NCBI GenBank assembly: GCA_026396375.1
Contig: JAPLWW010000111.1
Location: 1 to 20,488, forward strand
DNA: 20,488 nt
Reading direction: 5' to 3'
Origin: Microcaldota archaeon
Lineage (GTDB): Archaea > Micrarchaeota > Micrarchaeia > Anstonellales > J096
Numbering within the stretch: the first letter of the stretch is position 1; every line of letters begins with the position of its first letter. Shown here piece after piece: positions 1-6,381 of this stretch. The notes under the pieces were generated by a model. The model saw only the letters and a list, made by a program, of their open reading frames with translations. It searched no databases and was not told the origin of the DNA. The translations under genes and the position numbers were made by a program.

Positions 1-292
1 TGAGCTTCCTGAATGCGTCCTTTCCCCTTGTTGTCTTCCATGGGAGCATTCCCCTTATCAGCCTCCTTACGAAAAGGTTTGGGAGATTCGGGAATTTCGG
101 GCTCTTCTCCGGGTTCTGCTTGTTCTGCATGTTTCTTTTTGTCCTGTAGTCCTCAATTAATAGCCCTTTTCTTCCTGTTATTATCGCGTTTTCCGCGTTT
201 ACGATGATGACTTCCTCCCCGTTCAATATCTTCTTCGCCACGATGCTGGCCATCCTTCCCACAATCAGCCCCTCTGCGTCAATGTTTGCCAT
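1..292 (-). CDS. rpl13: Ribosomal protein L13 (uL13), N-terminal part
   Basis: Large-subunit ribosomal protein that binds 23S rRNA. I translated the minus strand from the ATG at 292; the frame stays open to the window edge, giving 97 codons of a protein usually near 140 residues. It begins MANIDAEGLIVGRMAS and continues with VNAENAIITGR and, near residues 80-90, RGMLPWKTTRGKDAF, which are the familiar L13 landmarks. The start lies 10 nt after the L18e stop, and L18e-L13 is the usual archaeal gene order (S9 and RNA polymerase subunit N normally follow, beyond the window). The 3' end is cut by the window edge, not by a mutation. Confidence 0.93.
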   Translation of the reverse strand, partial: MANIDAEGLIVGRMASIVAKKILNGEEVIIVNAENAIITGRKGLLIEDYRTKRNMQNKQNPEKSPKFPNLPNLFVRRLIRGMLPWKTTRGKDAFRKL

Positions 293-302
293 TTTGAGCA
301 CC

Positions 303-656
303 TCAGCTTATGATTATCATGTCCTTGGCCTTGTCCTTGTTGGCCTCGTAGAGCTCCTTTATGGAAATTGCCTTTCCTCCCGCGTTCTCTATGCTTTCGG
401 ATGCGCTTTTGCTGAACCTGTATGCCGCAACGATTACCGGGAACTCTATTTCCCCGTCTCCCAGGACCTTGCCCGGCACAACGACGGTTATTCCCTCCTT
501 CGCGTACCTTGCGATCTTTGATACGTTGATCTGCACCCTGGATCTTTTCGGCTTTTGCAGAAGCTCGCTGACCCTTTTCCATATCTGCCTTTTGTCTGCC
601 TTAAGCTTAATGATAAGCTCTACTAAGTTCTTGTCTTCCGGATTTGATATCATCAT
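303..656 (-). CDS. rpl18e: Ribosomal protein L18e
   Basis: Archaeal/eukaryotic large-subunit ribosomal protein of about 117 residues, the usual length. Recognisable pieces are NPEDKNLVELI at the N-terminus, RSRVQINVSKIARYAKEG in the middle, then VVVPGKVLGDGEI and AYRFSKSASESIENAGG. An upstream GTG (662) is in frame, but I prefer the ATG at 656 because AAGGTG ends only 4 nt before it and the family begins near here; a second ATG follows directly at 653. This is the first gene of the L18e-L13 operon. A TATA box at 726-736 implies a leader of about 45-50 nt, unlike the leaderless genes common in this window. Confidence 0.95.
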   Translation of the reverse strand: MMISNPEDKNLVELIIKLKADKRQIWKRVSELLQKPKRSRVQINVSKIARYAKEGITVVVPGKVLGDGEIEFPVIVAAYRFSKSASESIENAGGKAISIKELYEANKDKAKDMIIIS

Positions 657-725
657 TAACACCTTCGCCTTTCGGCTCGCCCCGTGTCATGGGACTTGAA
701 ATCTTACAGATTAGTCTTTGGAAGG

Positions 726-736
726 ATTTTTAAAGG
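726..736 (-). promoter_or_regulatory. TATA box of the L18e-L13 operon
   Basis: Read on minus, CCTTTAAAAAT with a purine-rich upstream flank. Expected transcription start near 705, leaving a leader of roughly 50 nt that carries the AAGGTG ribosome-binding site before the L18e ATG. Confidence 0.6.
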
Positions 737-779
737 TTGCCTTGGCGGCCAAAGGCTCCTGAAATATTGATATTCCTGC

Positions 780-1400
780 CTATTTCTTTGCAGAAGAGGC
801 TTTCCTCAGCAGGTCCGCGGTTTCCACATTCTTGTTCTTTTCGGCCCAATTCAATGCAGTCATGCCCTTGAAGTCAACCGCATTTGCTTCGGCTCCCTTT
901 TTCAGCAGGTATTCGCATGTGCCGGTATGCCCGTTCCTTGCCGCCCACATGAGGGCTGTCATGCCTGACTTGCTTTTTGCGTTGATAAGCGCCCCTCCTT
1001 CAGCCAAAAGCATGCAGTTGTATATGTGCCCGTATACTGAAGCCCATATCATCTCTGTCGTGCCGAAGTTGTCCCTTGCATTCACGTCGGCTCCTTTTTC
1101 CAGCAGAAGCTCGTATATCCCTGCAGCATATTTCTCCTTCTTGCCTTCAAGGGTGTTGACCAGCATGAGCGCGGTCCTGCCCTTTTCGTCCTTGGCATTG
1201 GCGTCCGCGCCGGATTTCAGCAGCCTCTTGACCTTTTCAGGCTGGCCTTCTATGACGGCATTTAGAAGACTGCTATCCAACATTAGCTTGTCCCTCAGCC
1301 TTCTTGCCTGGACAGGATCCAGCTTGTGGAACATGGGGCTTTCTGCAGTCGCGGGCTTGCCTTTTGGAGAAGATTGCCTGATCCCTGATGCCAATTTCAT
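780..1400 (-). CDS. Ankyrin-repeat protein (206 aa)
   Basis: Probable protein-protein interaction protein made almost entirely of ankyrin repeats. About five units are visible: residues 43-70 (LLNAVIEGQPEKVKRLLKSG), 74-108 (GRTALML...GADVNARD), 112-142, 146-175 (GMTALMWAARNGHTGTCEYL) and a degenerate last unit at 179-206. Residues 1-42 are basic and unstructured. No signal peptide or membrane segment is seen, so it should be cytoplasmic. The ATG at 1400 has no Shine-Dalgarno, but a TATA box lies about 30 nt upstream, consistent with leaderless expression. It is divergent from taw3. Partner unknown; a second stand-alone ankyrin gene lies at 18944-19528 and ankyrin units also occur in the 882-aa protein. 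Confidence 0.9.
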   Translation of the reverse strand: MKLASGIRQSSPKGKPATAESPMFHKLDPVQARRLRDKLMLDSSLLNAVIEGQPEKVKRLLKSGADANAKDEKGRTALMLVNTLEGKKEKYAAGIYELLLEKGADVNARDNFGTTEMIWASVYGHIYNCMLLAEGGALINAKSKSGMTALMWAARNGHTGTCEYLLKKGAEANAVDFKGMTALNWAEKNKNVETADLLRKASSAKK

Positions 1401-1422
1401 ACATCTATTATAATCAAAAAAG

Positions 1423-1432
1423 GTTAAAAATG
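1423..1432 (-). promoter_or_regulatory. TATA box of the ankyrin gene
   Basis: Minus-strand ATTTTTAACC, about 30 nt before the ATG at 1400. Confidence 0.5.
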
Positions 1433-1452
1433 GGTGTGTCAGCCGTGCCTAC

Positions 1453-1463
1453 GGTTTAAAACC
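1453..1463 (+). promoter_or_regulatory. Palindromic TATA box of taw3
   Basis: GGTTTAAAACC, a perfect 11-nt palindrome whose first T lies 29 nt before the taw3 ATG. The same 11 nt at the same spacing precede ogg2 (5347-5357). Leaderless initiation is inferred. Confidence 0.6.
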
Positions 1464-1483
1464 TATCCTCAAAACCTAATCTT

Positions 1484-2041
1484 ATGGATTCATGGCTCCA
1501 ATTCAGGAAATCCTCGCTTCGCGGCTTGAATGACGCCAAGCTTGAGGGAAAGGCAGACGAGAAGGCGTTTGCCCTTATTGACGCTGTAAATGCCCTGGAC
1601 AACTATGTGACAACTTCCTCATGTTCAGGCAGGGTGATGATCCTTTCCCTGGAAAAGCACAAGAAGGATGCCAAGATGCAGTCTAGGTGGCATGGCAAAG
1701 TCAATGCAGATGAGATTGAGATAGCGATCTCTGAATATGCCGGGGAGAAGAAGCTCTGGCTCAAGGCAGAGCCATTTATTCTCCATATAGCCTGCAGGGA
1801 CATCGAGTCAGGAATCAAGATGCTGAAGGCGTGCAAGAACGCAGGGATAAAGAGATTCGGCCTTCAGGCGATGAAAGATGATAAATATCTGATAGAAATT
1901 ATCGGAACTGGGAAGATGGACATCCCCCTGGAATGCTGCTCAGTTGATTACGTAAAATTCGCGAAGCTTGCCAATGATATTCTGGAAAGCAACTGGAAAA
2001 GGATGGAAATATTAAAGGAAGAGATCCAAAAGCTGGAATAA
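1484..2041 (+). CDS. taw3: tRNA wybutosine-synthesising protein Taw3 (methyltransferase)
   Basis: TYW3/Taw3 family: S-adenosylmethionine-dependent methyltransferase acting on the tricyclic wyosine base at G37 of tRNA-Phe. The 185-aa length is typical. The N-terminal FRKSSLRGLNDAKLEGKAD corresponds to the family's usual opening helix; TTSSCSGR (43-50), WHGKV (69-73), LKAEPFILHIACRD (93-106) and GIKRFGLQ (121-128) are the conserved blocks. No Shine-Dalgarno; the TATA box 29 nt upstream of ATG 1484 supports this start. Its partner enzymes Taw1 and Taw2 are not in the window. The stop is 3 nt from that of the convergent membrane-protein gene, and a T-rich run lies just past it. Confidence 0.93.
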   Translation: MDSWLQFRKSSLRGLNDAKLEGKADEKAFALIDAVNALDNYVTTSSCSGRVMILSLEKHKKDAKMQSRWHGKVNADEIEIAISEYAGEKKLWLKAEPFILHIACRDIESGIKMLKACKNAGIKRFGLQAMKDDKYLIEIIGTGKMDIPLECCSVDYVKFAKLANDILESNWKRMEILKEEIQKLE

Positions 2042-2044
2042 TAC

Positions 2045-2503
2045 TTATTTTTTCATAAAAAATCTTTTAGAGATGTAACCTGTTATTAAGAAAGTAATTG
2101 GATTATGCACTCCTATTATAGCTGATATTATAGCAAAAAAGATGTTGTATGATTTACAATGCATTTCGCACATGGTCGAACCGAAGCAGTTATTATGACA
2201 GTCCTCGATACTCTGGCTATCAAGATAAAGAGATAGTAAAAGTACTGGAATGAACAGCAAAAGGGTCATTAGCCAGAATTTCGCAGTTTTAATAAAAAGA
2301 TTATCGCTTGACGACAGTTGATAATATATCAAGAGCTTATGGATAAACAAGCCTCCAAGTATATCTGTTAATACGAGGATGCATACCATAAGCCAACCTT
2401 GAGGAGAAGCAGTGAATGACAGAAGGATGAACAGTATGGATAAAATCACTGCAATAAAGCAGATTCCAAGAAGTTGCAGGTTCTTTGTATCCAATAACTT
2501 CAT
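2045..2503 (-). CDS. Small four-helix membrane protein with CX3C-X5-CX3C loop
   Basis: Unrecognised integral membrane protein (152 aa from ATG 2503). Four hydrophobic segments are visible near residues 9-30, 36-60, 75-95 and 120-145. The loop between the third and fourth carries Cys102, 106, 112 and 116 spaced CX3C-X5-CX3C. Four helices with a short positively charged C-terminus (KRFFMKK) put that loop on the same side as the 2-3 loop or its opposite depending on topology, which I cannot fix. A longer frame runs up to a TTG at 2527, but a minus TATA (TTTTTAAT, 2527-2534) is about 30 nt before ATG 2503. The gene is clearly AT-richer than nth next to it. Function unknown. Confidence 0.75.
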   Translation of the reverse strand: MKLLDTKNLQLLGICFIAVILSILFILLSFTASPQGWLMVCILVLTDILGGLFIHKLLIYYQLSSSDNLFIKTAKFWLMTLLLFIPVLLLSLYLDSQSIEDCHNNCFGSTMCEMHCKSYNIFFAIISAIIGVHNPITFLITGYISKRFFMKK

Positions 2504-2527
2504 AAAAATCATATTGAAGGTCAGCAA

Positions 2528-3175
2528 TTAAAAAGATTGTGCAAAATACCTGCATATCTTATTCAGTTTACAGATATTGCATTTCGGGTTCACTGGCCTG
2601 CAGATGGTCTGCCCGTATCCGACAAAGGAGATATTGATCTTTTTCCAGAGCCTTTTTGGAAATACTTTCTTTAGCCTTTCCTCGGTTTTCTCCGGCTTTT
2701 TGGTATTTACCAGCCCCAGCCTGTTGGATATCCTATGAAGATGTACATCAACCCCAATAGTATCCTTTCCGAAAACGCTTGCTAAGACTACGTTTGCGGT
2801 TTTCCTCCCGACTCCTGGAAGCTTTATCATCTTCTCGAATGTCCTTGGAACCCCTTTTTTCGAGACCTCCTTGGCTATTTTGATTATCCTTCCTGCCTTT
2901 TGGTTGTGGAATGCAACGCCGAAAATCAGTTTCTTTATTTCATTTTCCTTGGCCTTTGAAAGCGCATTGGCAGTTTTATATCTTAAGAAAAGCCTTTTGC
3001 AGATTTCCAATGTTTTGTTGTCCTTGGTCCTTGAGGAAAGCATTGTAAAGATTAAAATCCTGAAAGGATCCTTCATCTCTTTTTTTATCCTGAAAACTGG
3101 GGCCCTGTTCTTCATTCCCTGTTTCTCCATTTCCGAAAGGATGGAGGAAAGTTTCATGCCCTTGTAAGCTTCCAT
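2528..3175 (-). CDS. nth: Endonuclease III, DNA glycosylase/AP lyase
   Basis: Bifunctional base-excision-repair enzyme removing oxidised pyrimidines. The 215-aa length fits the family. The helix-hairpin-helix LPGVGRKTANVV covers 119-130 with catalytic Lys125; the catalytic Asp is Asp143 in GVDVHLHR; the iron-sulfur ligands Cys192, 199, 202 and 208 have the expected CX6CX2CX5C spacing. The family's early block reads MLSSRTKD, the archaeal form of the bacterial LSAQATD. The ATG at 3175 is preceded by GGGAG with 7 nt spacing. A second ATG at 3157 overlaps the PUA gene's stop as ATGA but has only a poorly spaced AGG. It overlaps the end of the PUA gene by 22 nt and is presumably cotranscribed with it. 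Confidence 0.96.
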   Translation of the reverse strand: MEAYKGMKLSSILSEMEKQGMKNRAPVFRIKKEMKDPFRILIFTMLSSRTKDNKTLEICKRLFLRYKTANALSKAKENEIKKLIFGVAFHNQKAGRIIKIAKEVSKKGVPRTFEKMIKLPGVGRKTANVVLASVFGKDTIGVDVHLHRISNRLGLVNTKKPEKTEERLKKVFPKRLWKKINISFVGYGQTICRPVNPKCNICKLNKICRYFAQSF

Positions 3176-3612
3176 ATCTCGTCTCCCGTATGATGGATGT
3201 TCTTTATCGCCTTTCCCTTTTCCATCTTTTGCATTTCATCTGAGGATAGCAGCGCTATGCCTATGCACAAAGGCGTGTTGTGCTCAGCTTCCCTTACTGC
3301 AATGATATCATCCTTTGAAAAAGATTCAAATTTCAATATCCCGGGCCTCATTACATCTGCACCTGAAACAACGAACTTTATCGCTCCCTTGTCAACAAAG
3401 GCGCTTGGAAGCGAATCTGCCAAAGCCAGGGTCTTGGTCCATTTGCCATTGTGAAGGAAAAACAGCGCCCTGCTGTCGCACAAAACCACCTGGATCTTTC
3501 CGTCTATTTCACCTATATTAACAACCTTGAAGCTCTTGAAATCAAAGTCTATCTGGGTTGAAAGCTCCCTGAGGTCCTTGTTTGAAAGGAATTTCGTTAT
3601 CTTAAGCGCCAT
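3154..3612 (-). CDS. PUA-domain RNA-binding protein (MCT-1/Tma20-like)
   Basis: 152-aa protein with an N-terminal region (1-70) and a C-terminal PUA domain. The PUA part is seen from FVDKGAIKFVVSGADVMRPG (72-91) through DDIIAVREAEHNTPLCIGIA (101-120) to GKAIKNIHHTGDEIW near the end, matching the archaeal PUA proteins related to Tma20/MCT-1, which bind RNA and act around translation. The ATG at 3612 was chosen over an upstream in-frame codon at 3648 because a TATA box (3636-3645) lies right there, about 30 nt before it. It is the first gene of a pair with nth; why these are linked is not evident. Exact substrate unknown. Confidence 0.88.
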   Translation of the reverse strand: MALKITKFLSNKDLRELSTQIDFDFKSFKVVNIGEIDGKIQVVLCDSRALFFLHNGKWTKTLALADSLPSAFVDKGAIKFVVSGADVMRPGILKFESFSKDDIIAVREAEHNTPLCIGIALLSSDEMQKMEKGKAIKNIHHTGDEIWKLTRA

Positions 3613-3635
3613 TTGAGTTATATAGCAAATGGAAA

Positions 3636-3645
3636 ATTTAAAAAT
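3636..3645 (-). promoter_or_regulatory. TATA box of the PUA-nth operon
   Basis: Minus-strand ATTTTTAAAT about 30 nt before ATG 3612, consistent with leaderless expression. Confidence 0.5.
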
Positions 3646-3680
3646 CAAAAGGATTTCCTGAATGCCTAGATGATAGGGGG

Positions 3681-4028
3681 CTAGTTATGCACTATTGATG
3701 TTGCCTTTCCAATGTATTTTTCATCCCCGGTCATCCTGCAGAGCTTTACGTATATTGCTTCTGCGACGGAAGGCCTTCCTGCCTCAAGCGCCGATTCCGC
3801 CAAGGCCTCAATCTTCAGTATTGCCTTTCCGTTTCCTGTTTTCCTATAGACCAGCTCATGGAGCTCCGCGGCAAGCAGGAACCTATTCCTTGAAGCGTGC
3901 GTCCTTGCAAGCCTGATGGTTGATATCAGCCCGCACGGCTCCTCTGAATCGATTATTTCAGCCCTGGGTGCCTTTCCGCTTCTAACTGCCTCTGGTTTGA
4001 CTGCAATAGCAGCATGTGATGTGTTCAT
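3681..4028 (-). CDS. Small helical protein, TPR-like, unknown function
   Basis: Unrecognised 115-aa protein. Residues 1-30 look unstructured; 35-115 form alternating amphipathic helices rich in Ala, Glu and Leu (AAELHELVYRKTGNGKAI, then ALAESALEAGRPSVAEAIYV), giving two or three helix-turn-helix hairpins similar in feel to tetratricopeptide repeats. This is a visual judgement. The longer frame begins at a GTG (4037), but ATG 4028 has AAGGTG placed 6 nt before it and is preferred. The gene has a leader of about 45 nt holding an imperfect hairpin and shares its TATA region with the divergent NUDIX gene. No membrane segment. Confidence 0.7.
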   Translation of the reverse strand: MNTSHAAIAVKPEAVRSGKAPRAEIIDSEEPCGLISTIRLARTHASRNRFLLAAELHELVYRKTGNGKAILKIEALAESALEAGRPSVAEAIYVKLCRMTGDEKYIGKATSIVHN

Positions 4029-4059
4029 GTTTTTCACCTTTCCTAAGACGAATTGTTTT

Positions 4060-4094
4060 TTCTATTCTATTAGGGAAATCAATAGATTATAGAA
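4060..4094. repeat. Imperfect inverted repeat in the leader of the 115-aa gene
   Basis: TTCTATTCTATT (4060-4071) can pair with AATAGATTATAGAA (4081-4094): 5 bp plus 6 bp around an uneven internal bulge, loop 9 nt. It lies between the shared TATA box and the ribosome-binding site of the minus gene. Confidence 0.45.
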
Positions 4095-4095
4095 T

Positions 4096-4106
4096 AATTT
4101 AAAAAG
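4096..4106. promoter_or_regulatory. TATA box probably shared by two divergent genes
   Basis: AATTTAAAAAG reads as a TATA element on both strands. On minus it precedes the 115-aa gene (leader about 45 nt); on plus it precedes the NUDIX gene, with a start expected near 4123-4128. No other A/T box is better placed for either gene. Confidence 0.5.
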
Positions 4107-4127
4107 ATATTCCCTGTGCCATGATAG

Positions 4128-4154
4128 ATAATCTCTTAATGATTTCGAGATTAT
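4128..4154. repeat. Perfect 8-bp inverted repeat before the NUDIX gene
   Basis: ATAATCTC (4128-4135) and GAGATTAT (4147-4154), spacer 11 nt, immediately downstream of the expected plus-strand transcription start. Could be an operator or a leader hairpin. Confidence 0.5.
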
Positions 4155-4165
4155 ATAGTGTTATT

Positions 4166-4588
4166 ATGGCTGAAATGAAGAATATGGAATCCCGAATAGC
4201 AGTAAAGTCATTCATAGTAAATAATAGACAGGAGCTTCTGCTCCTCAAGCGATCGGATGACGATCCCCATGCCCCAGGAGTATGGGAAGTCCCTGGAGGC
4301 AGGCTGGATATAGGGGAGAATCCCTTTGAAGGCCTGAAAAGGGAAATCAGGGAAGAGGCAAATGTCGACATAGAGATAATGAATCCCTTGAGGATACACC
4401 ATTTCACCAGGGATGACATGCAGAAGATAACAATGATAACGTTCCTCTGCAAGCCCCTTTCAGCAGATGTTTCCATAAGCAAGGAGCACACTGATTTTTC
4501 CTGGAAGCATTTGGAGAATGCGGAAAGAGAAATTGTTCCATCCTTCATGGAGGATGTGAAAATAATAAGGAAATATTTCATCAAGTGA
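4166..4588 (+). CDS. NUDIX hydrolase
   Basis: Pyrophosphohydrolase of nucleoside-diphosphate-linked substrates. The NUDIX box follows VWEVPGG: G, five residues, E, seven residues, then REIREEANVD, fitting GX5EX7REUXEE; the next position, normally Gly, is Asn. The fold starts at ESRIAVKSFIVNN, so a start at ATG 4166 (MAEMKNMES) leaves about 140 aa, normal for the family. The frame stays open to ATG 4121, which lies only 23 nt after the TATA box and would place the inverted repeat at 4128-4154 inside the coding region; the choice is uncertain. Substrate cannot be told from sequence; house-cleaning (8-oxo-dGTP type) is one possibility given nearby repair genes. Confidence 0.88.
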   Translation: MAEMKNMESRIAVKSFIVNNRQELLLLKRSDDDPHAPGVWEVPGGRLDIGENPFEGLKREIREEANVDIEIMNPLRIHHFTRDDMQKITMITFLCKPLSADVSISKEHTDFSWKHLENAEREIVPSFMEDVKIIRKYFIK

Positions 4589-4671
4589 TTGAAGCACACC
4601 CGGCTTAAACATTAATCTTTTAAAGAGTTTATTGGTAATATATGTAAGAATAGGTCTATAAAGGTGAATAT

Positions 4672-5307
4672 ATGACACAGGAAAAGATTTTGGAGCAGAA
4701 AGCAGAAGCTAATGTCCACGATAAAATAAGGAATATTGTAGCAAAGGGAATACAAAATGAAATAAATAAGCCTTTACCTTTATATCCTGAAGAAAAGATT
4801 CATGATAATAAAATTCAACCTGGAAAAATAAGCAATGAAGTTATTAAATATATAAAAAAAGAATCCGAAGGAATTATAAAATCAGGTCCTAGTCTGGAAT
4901 CTCAATTATTTGTAAAAACACAAACAGAAAAAGATTTGACCAGCGCCATAAAGACTGTGAAAAGTGAATTATCTGAAATAACAGACAACGGAGATTTAAG
5001 CACAGTGCAAAAAGAAAAAATAGTGTACAGTACATTTGAATCACTAAAAAATAAACTTCATCTTAACGAAAATTATCTTTGGCTTACCGAATCTGAAAGA
5101 AAAGATGTTAATGAAATAAATCATAAATTAGATGTTATGGCTATCCACATCTATAATATTCTAGATGACCACAATCTGAGTGATATAGAGAAGCAAAAAG
5201 AGATAGATAAGGAACTGGCAAGCCTGAATAAATATTTAGGCGTTAACGAAGAAGAAAAAAGTGCCATGAACACAGGAGGAATAGTGGCGAAAAAGAAGAT
5301 GGGGTAA
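4672..5307 (+). CDS. AT-rich orphan, helical charged protein (211 aa)
   Basis: Unrecognised protein rich in Lys, Glu, Ile and Asn. No membrane segment or signal peptide. Residues 75-200 look like long amphipathic helices, possibly coiled coil (for example TSAIKTVKSELSEI and HKLDVMAIHIYNIL); the N-terminal 70 residues contain Pro and are probably extended; the last residues are basic (KKKMG). The start is well supported: AAGGTG at 4661-4666, five nucleotides before ATG 4672, with a TATA-like CTTTTAAAGAG near 4618-4626. Base composition and AAA/ATA-rich codon use differ from nth, taw3 and ogg2 nearby, which suggests a recently acquired or fast-evolving gene. Confidence 0.75.
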   Translation: MTQEKILEQKAEANVHDKIRNIVAKGIQNEINKPLPLYPEEKIHDNKIQPGKISNEVIKYIKKESEGIIKSGPSLESQLFVKTQTEKDLTSAIKTVKSELSEITDNGDLSTVQKEKIVYSTFESLKNKLHLNENYLWLTESERKDVNEINHKLDVMAIHIYNILDDHNLSDIEKQKEIDKELASLNKYLGVNEEEKSAMNTGGIVAKKKMG

Positions 5308-5346
5308 ATCCGCAATTCCTCTAGATATTTCGGAAAAGGCGGCCGA

Positions 5347-5357
5347 GGTTTAAAACC
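5347..5357 (+). promoter_or_regulatory. Palindromic TATA box of ogg2
   Basis: GGTTTAAAACC, identical to the taw3 element; the first T is 29 nt before ATG 5378, consistent with leaderless expression. Confidence 0.6.
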
Positions 5358-5377
5358 GTTTCCTTCAACACAGGATC

Positions 5378-6007
5378 ATGCAGAAGTTCGCGGAGCTTAT
5401 TCTTGACATTAAATCCGAAAAGGAGAAGGAAGCGCTAGAAAAGCTTAAGGAATTTGAAGGCAACAGGCATCTAAATAAGAACAATAAGTTCATCGAGCTT
5501 TGCTTTTGCATCCTTGTCGCAAATGCCAACCTAGAAAAAACAAAAGCCATTTGGGAAAAGATAGGTAATGGATTCCTGAAATTGAACAGGGAACAATTAA
5601 CAAAAGAATTGAAGAAGCATGGCTACAGGTTCTACAATTTAAGGGCTAAGTTTATCGTCGAAGCAAGGGAAAAGATTGATGAGATAGAGAATGCATTGAA
5701 ATCAAAGGATGAAGATGAGGCAAGGAACTGGCTCAAGGAAAATATCAAAGGATTGGGATGGAAGGAATCCTCCCATTACTTGAGAAACCTCGGATACAAA
5801 AACTTCGGGATACTTGACACCCATGTTGTAAGCATAATGCACAGGCATGGGCTGGTTGACAATATTCCAAAATCCTTAAGCTCAAGAAAGGTCTATTTCT
5901 CGATGGAGGAAAAGCTGAAGGAGATTTCAAATATGCTCGGCATAAGCATGGCTGAGCTTGATTTCTACATGTTTTACCTTGATTCAGGGAAGATGCCTAG
6001 GAAATAG
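5378..6007 (+). CDS. ogg2: 8-oxoguanine DNA glycosylase/AP lyase, Ogg2 type
   Basis: Archaeal Ogg2-family enzyme that excises 8-oxoguanine and nicks the abasic site. Length 209 aa, as expected. The helix-hairpin-helix is IKGLGWKESSHYLRNLGY (123-140) with the Schiff-base lysine at Lys129; the catalytic aspartate is Asp147 in GILDTHVV. From memory these numbers coincide with the pair described for the Methanocaldococcus jannaschii enzyme. The N-terminal FIELCFCILVANANLEKT block and the C-terminal LDFYMFYLDSGKMPRK tail, which reads the 8-oxoguanine base in this family, are both present. No Shine-Dalgarno; start set by the TATA spacing. Complements nth, 2 kb away, in oxidative-damage repair. Confidence 0.93.
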   Translation: MQKFAELILDIKSEKEKEALEKLKEFEGNRHLNKNNKFIELCFCILVANANLEKTKAIWEKIGNGFLKLNREQLTKELKKHGYRFYNLRAKFIVEAREKIDEIENALKSKDEDEARNWLKENIKGLGWKESSHYLRNLGYKNFGILDTHVVSIMHRHGLVDNIPKSLSSRKVYFSMEEKLKEISNMLGISMAELDFYMFYLDSGKMPRK

Positions 6008-6022
6008 GGCTCATCCGCCGTA

Positions 6023-6349
6023 TTATCTGTGATTGTCTTTCTTCCTTTTTCCTGTATTTGAATATACCGCCGCGGCTGCAAAGACAGATGCCAATATCCC
6101 CAGGGAATATGCCAGCTTGGATAATGAATCCTTTTCCTTCGGGCTCATGGTATTTTCCGTTGGATGAATTGCCTTGCCTGTTGCCATTTCCTCAGGGGAA
6201 AGGGCCTGCAGAGGGGAGATGGTTGATCCTATCACCATCGATGCGAATAGGGCCTTTTTCGATAATGACTCTATCCTGTCCTTGAAGGAATTCAGTTTTA
6301 GTCTTGGCTTCGCGGCATTATTGCCTTTTTGGTATTTTTGAATATACAT
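6023..6349 (-). CDS. Small membrane-anchored protein (108 aa), unknown
   Basis: Unrecognised. Residues 1-32 are basic; a first hydrophobic stretch (ALFASMVIGSTISPLQALS, 33-51) resembles a signal peptide ending at an ALS site or a signal anchor; 52-77 is a short polar segment; a second hydrophobic stretch (LAYSLGILASVFAAAAVYS, 79-97) is a membrane helix; the tail KRKKDNHR is strongly basic and should stay inside. The exposed part would be only about 25 residues. ATG 6349 is 29 nt from a minus TATA (TTTTAAAC, 6371-6378); another ATG lies at 6355. It could be a small pilin-like or secretion-related protein, but no motif proves this. Confidence 0.6.
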   Translation of the reverse strand: MYIQKYQKGNNAAKPRLKLNSFKDRIESLSKKALFASMVIGSTISPLQALSPEEMATGKAIHPTENTMSPKEKDSLSKLAYSLGILASVFAAAAVYSNTGKRKKDNHR

Positions 6350-6381
6350 AAACATATATTAAAAGAAACAGTTTAAAAGGC

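Noticed and set aside
265..582. 105-codon frame on minus overlapping L18e
   Set aside because: Shadow of L18e in another frame; composition is artificial (Gly/Arg/Gln-rich) and no start signal is present.
2528..3175. Loss of the endonuclease III glutamine (LSSRTKD in place of LSAQATD) as a defect
   Set aside because: This variation is, to my knowledge, usual in archaeal members; the catalytic Lys, Asp and all four cluster cysteines are intact.
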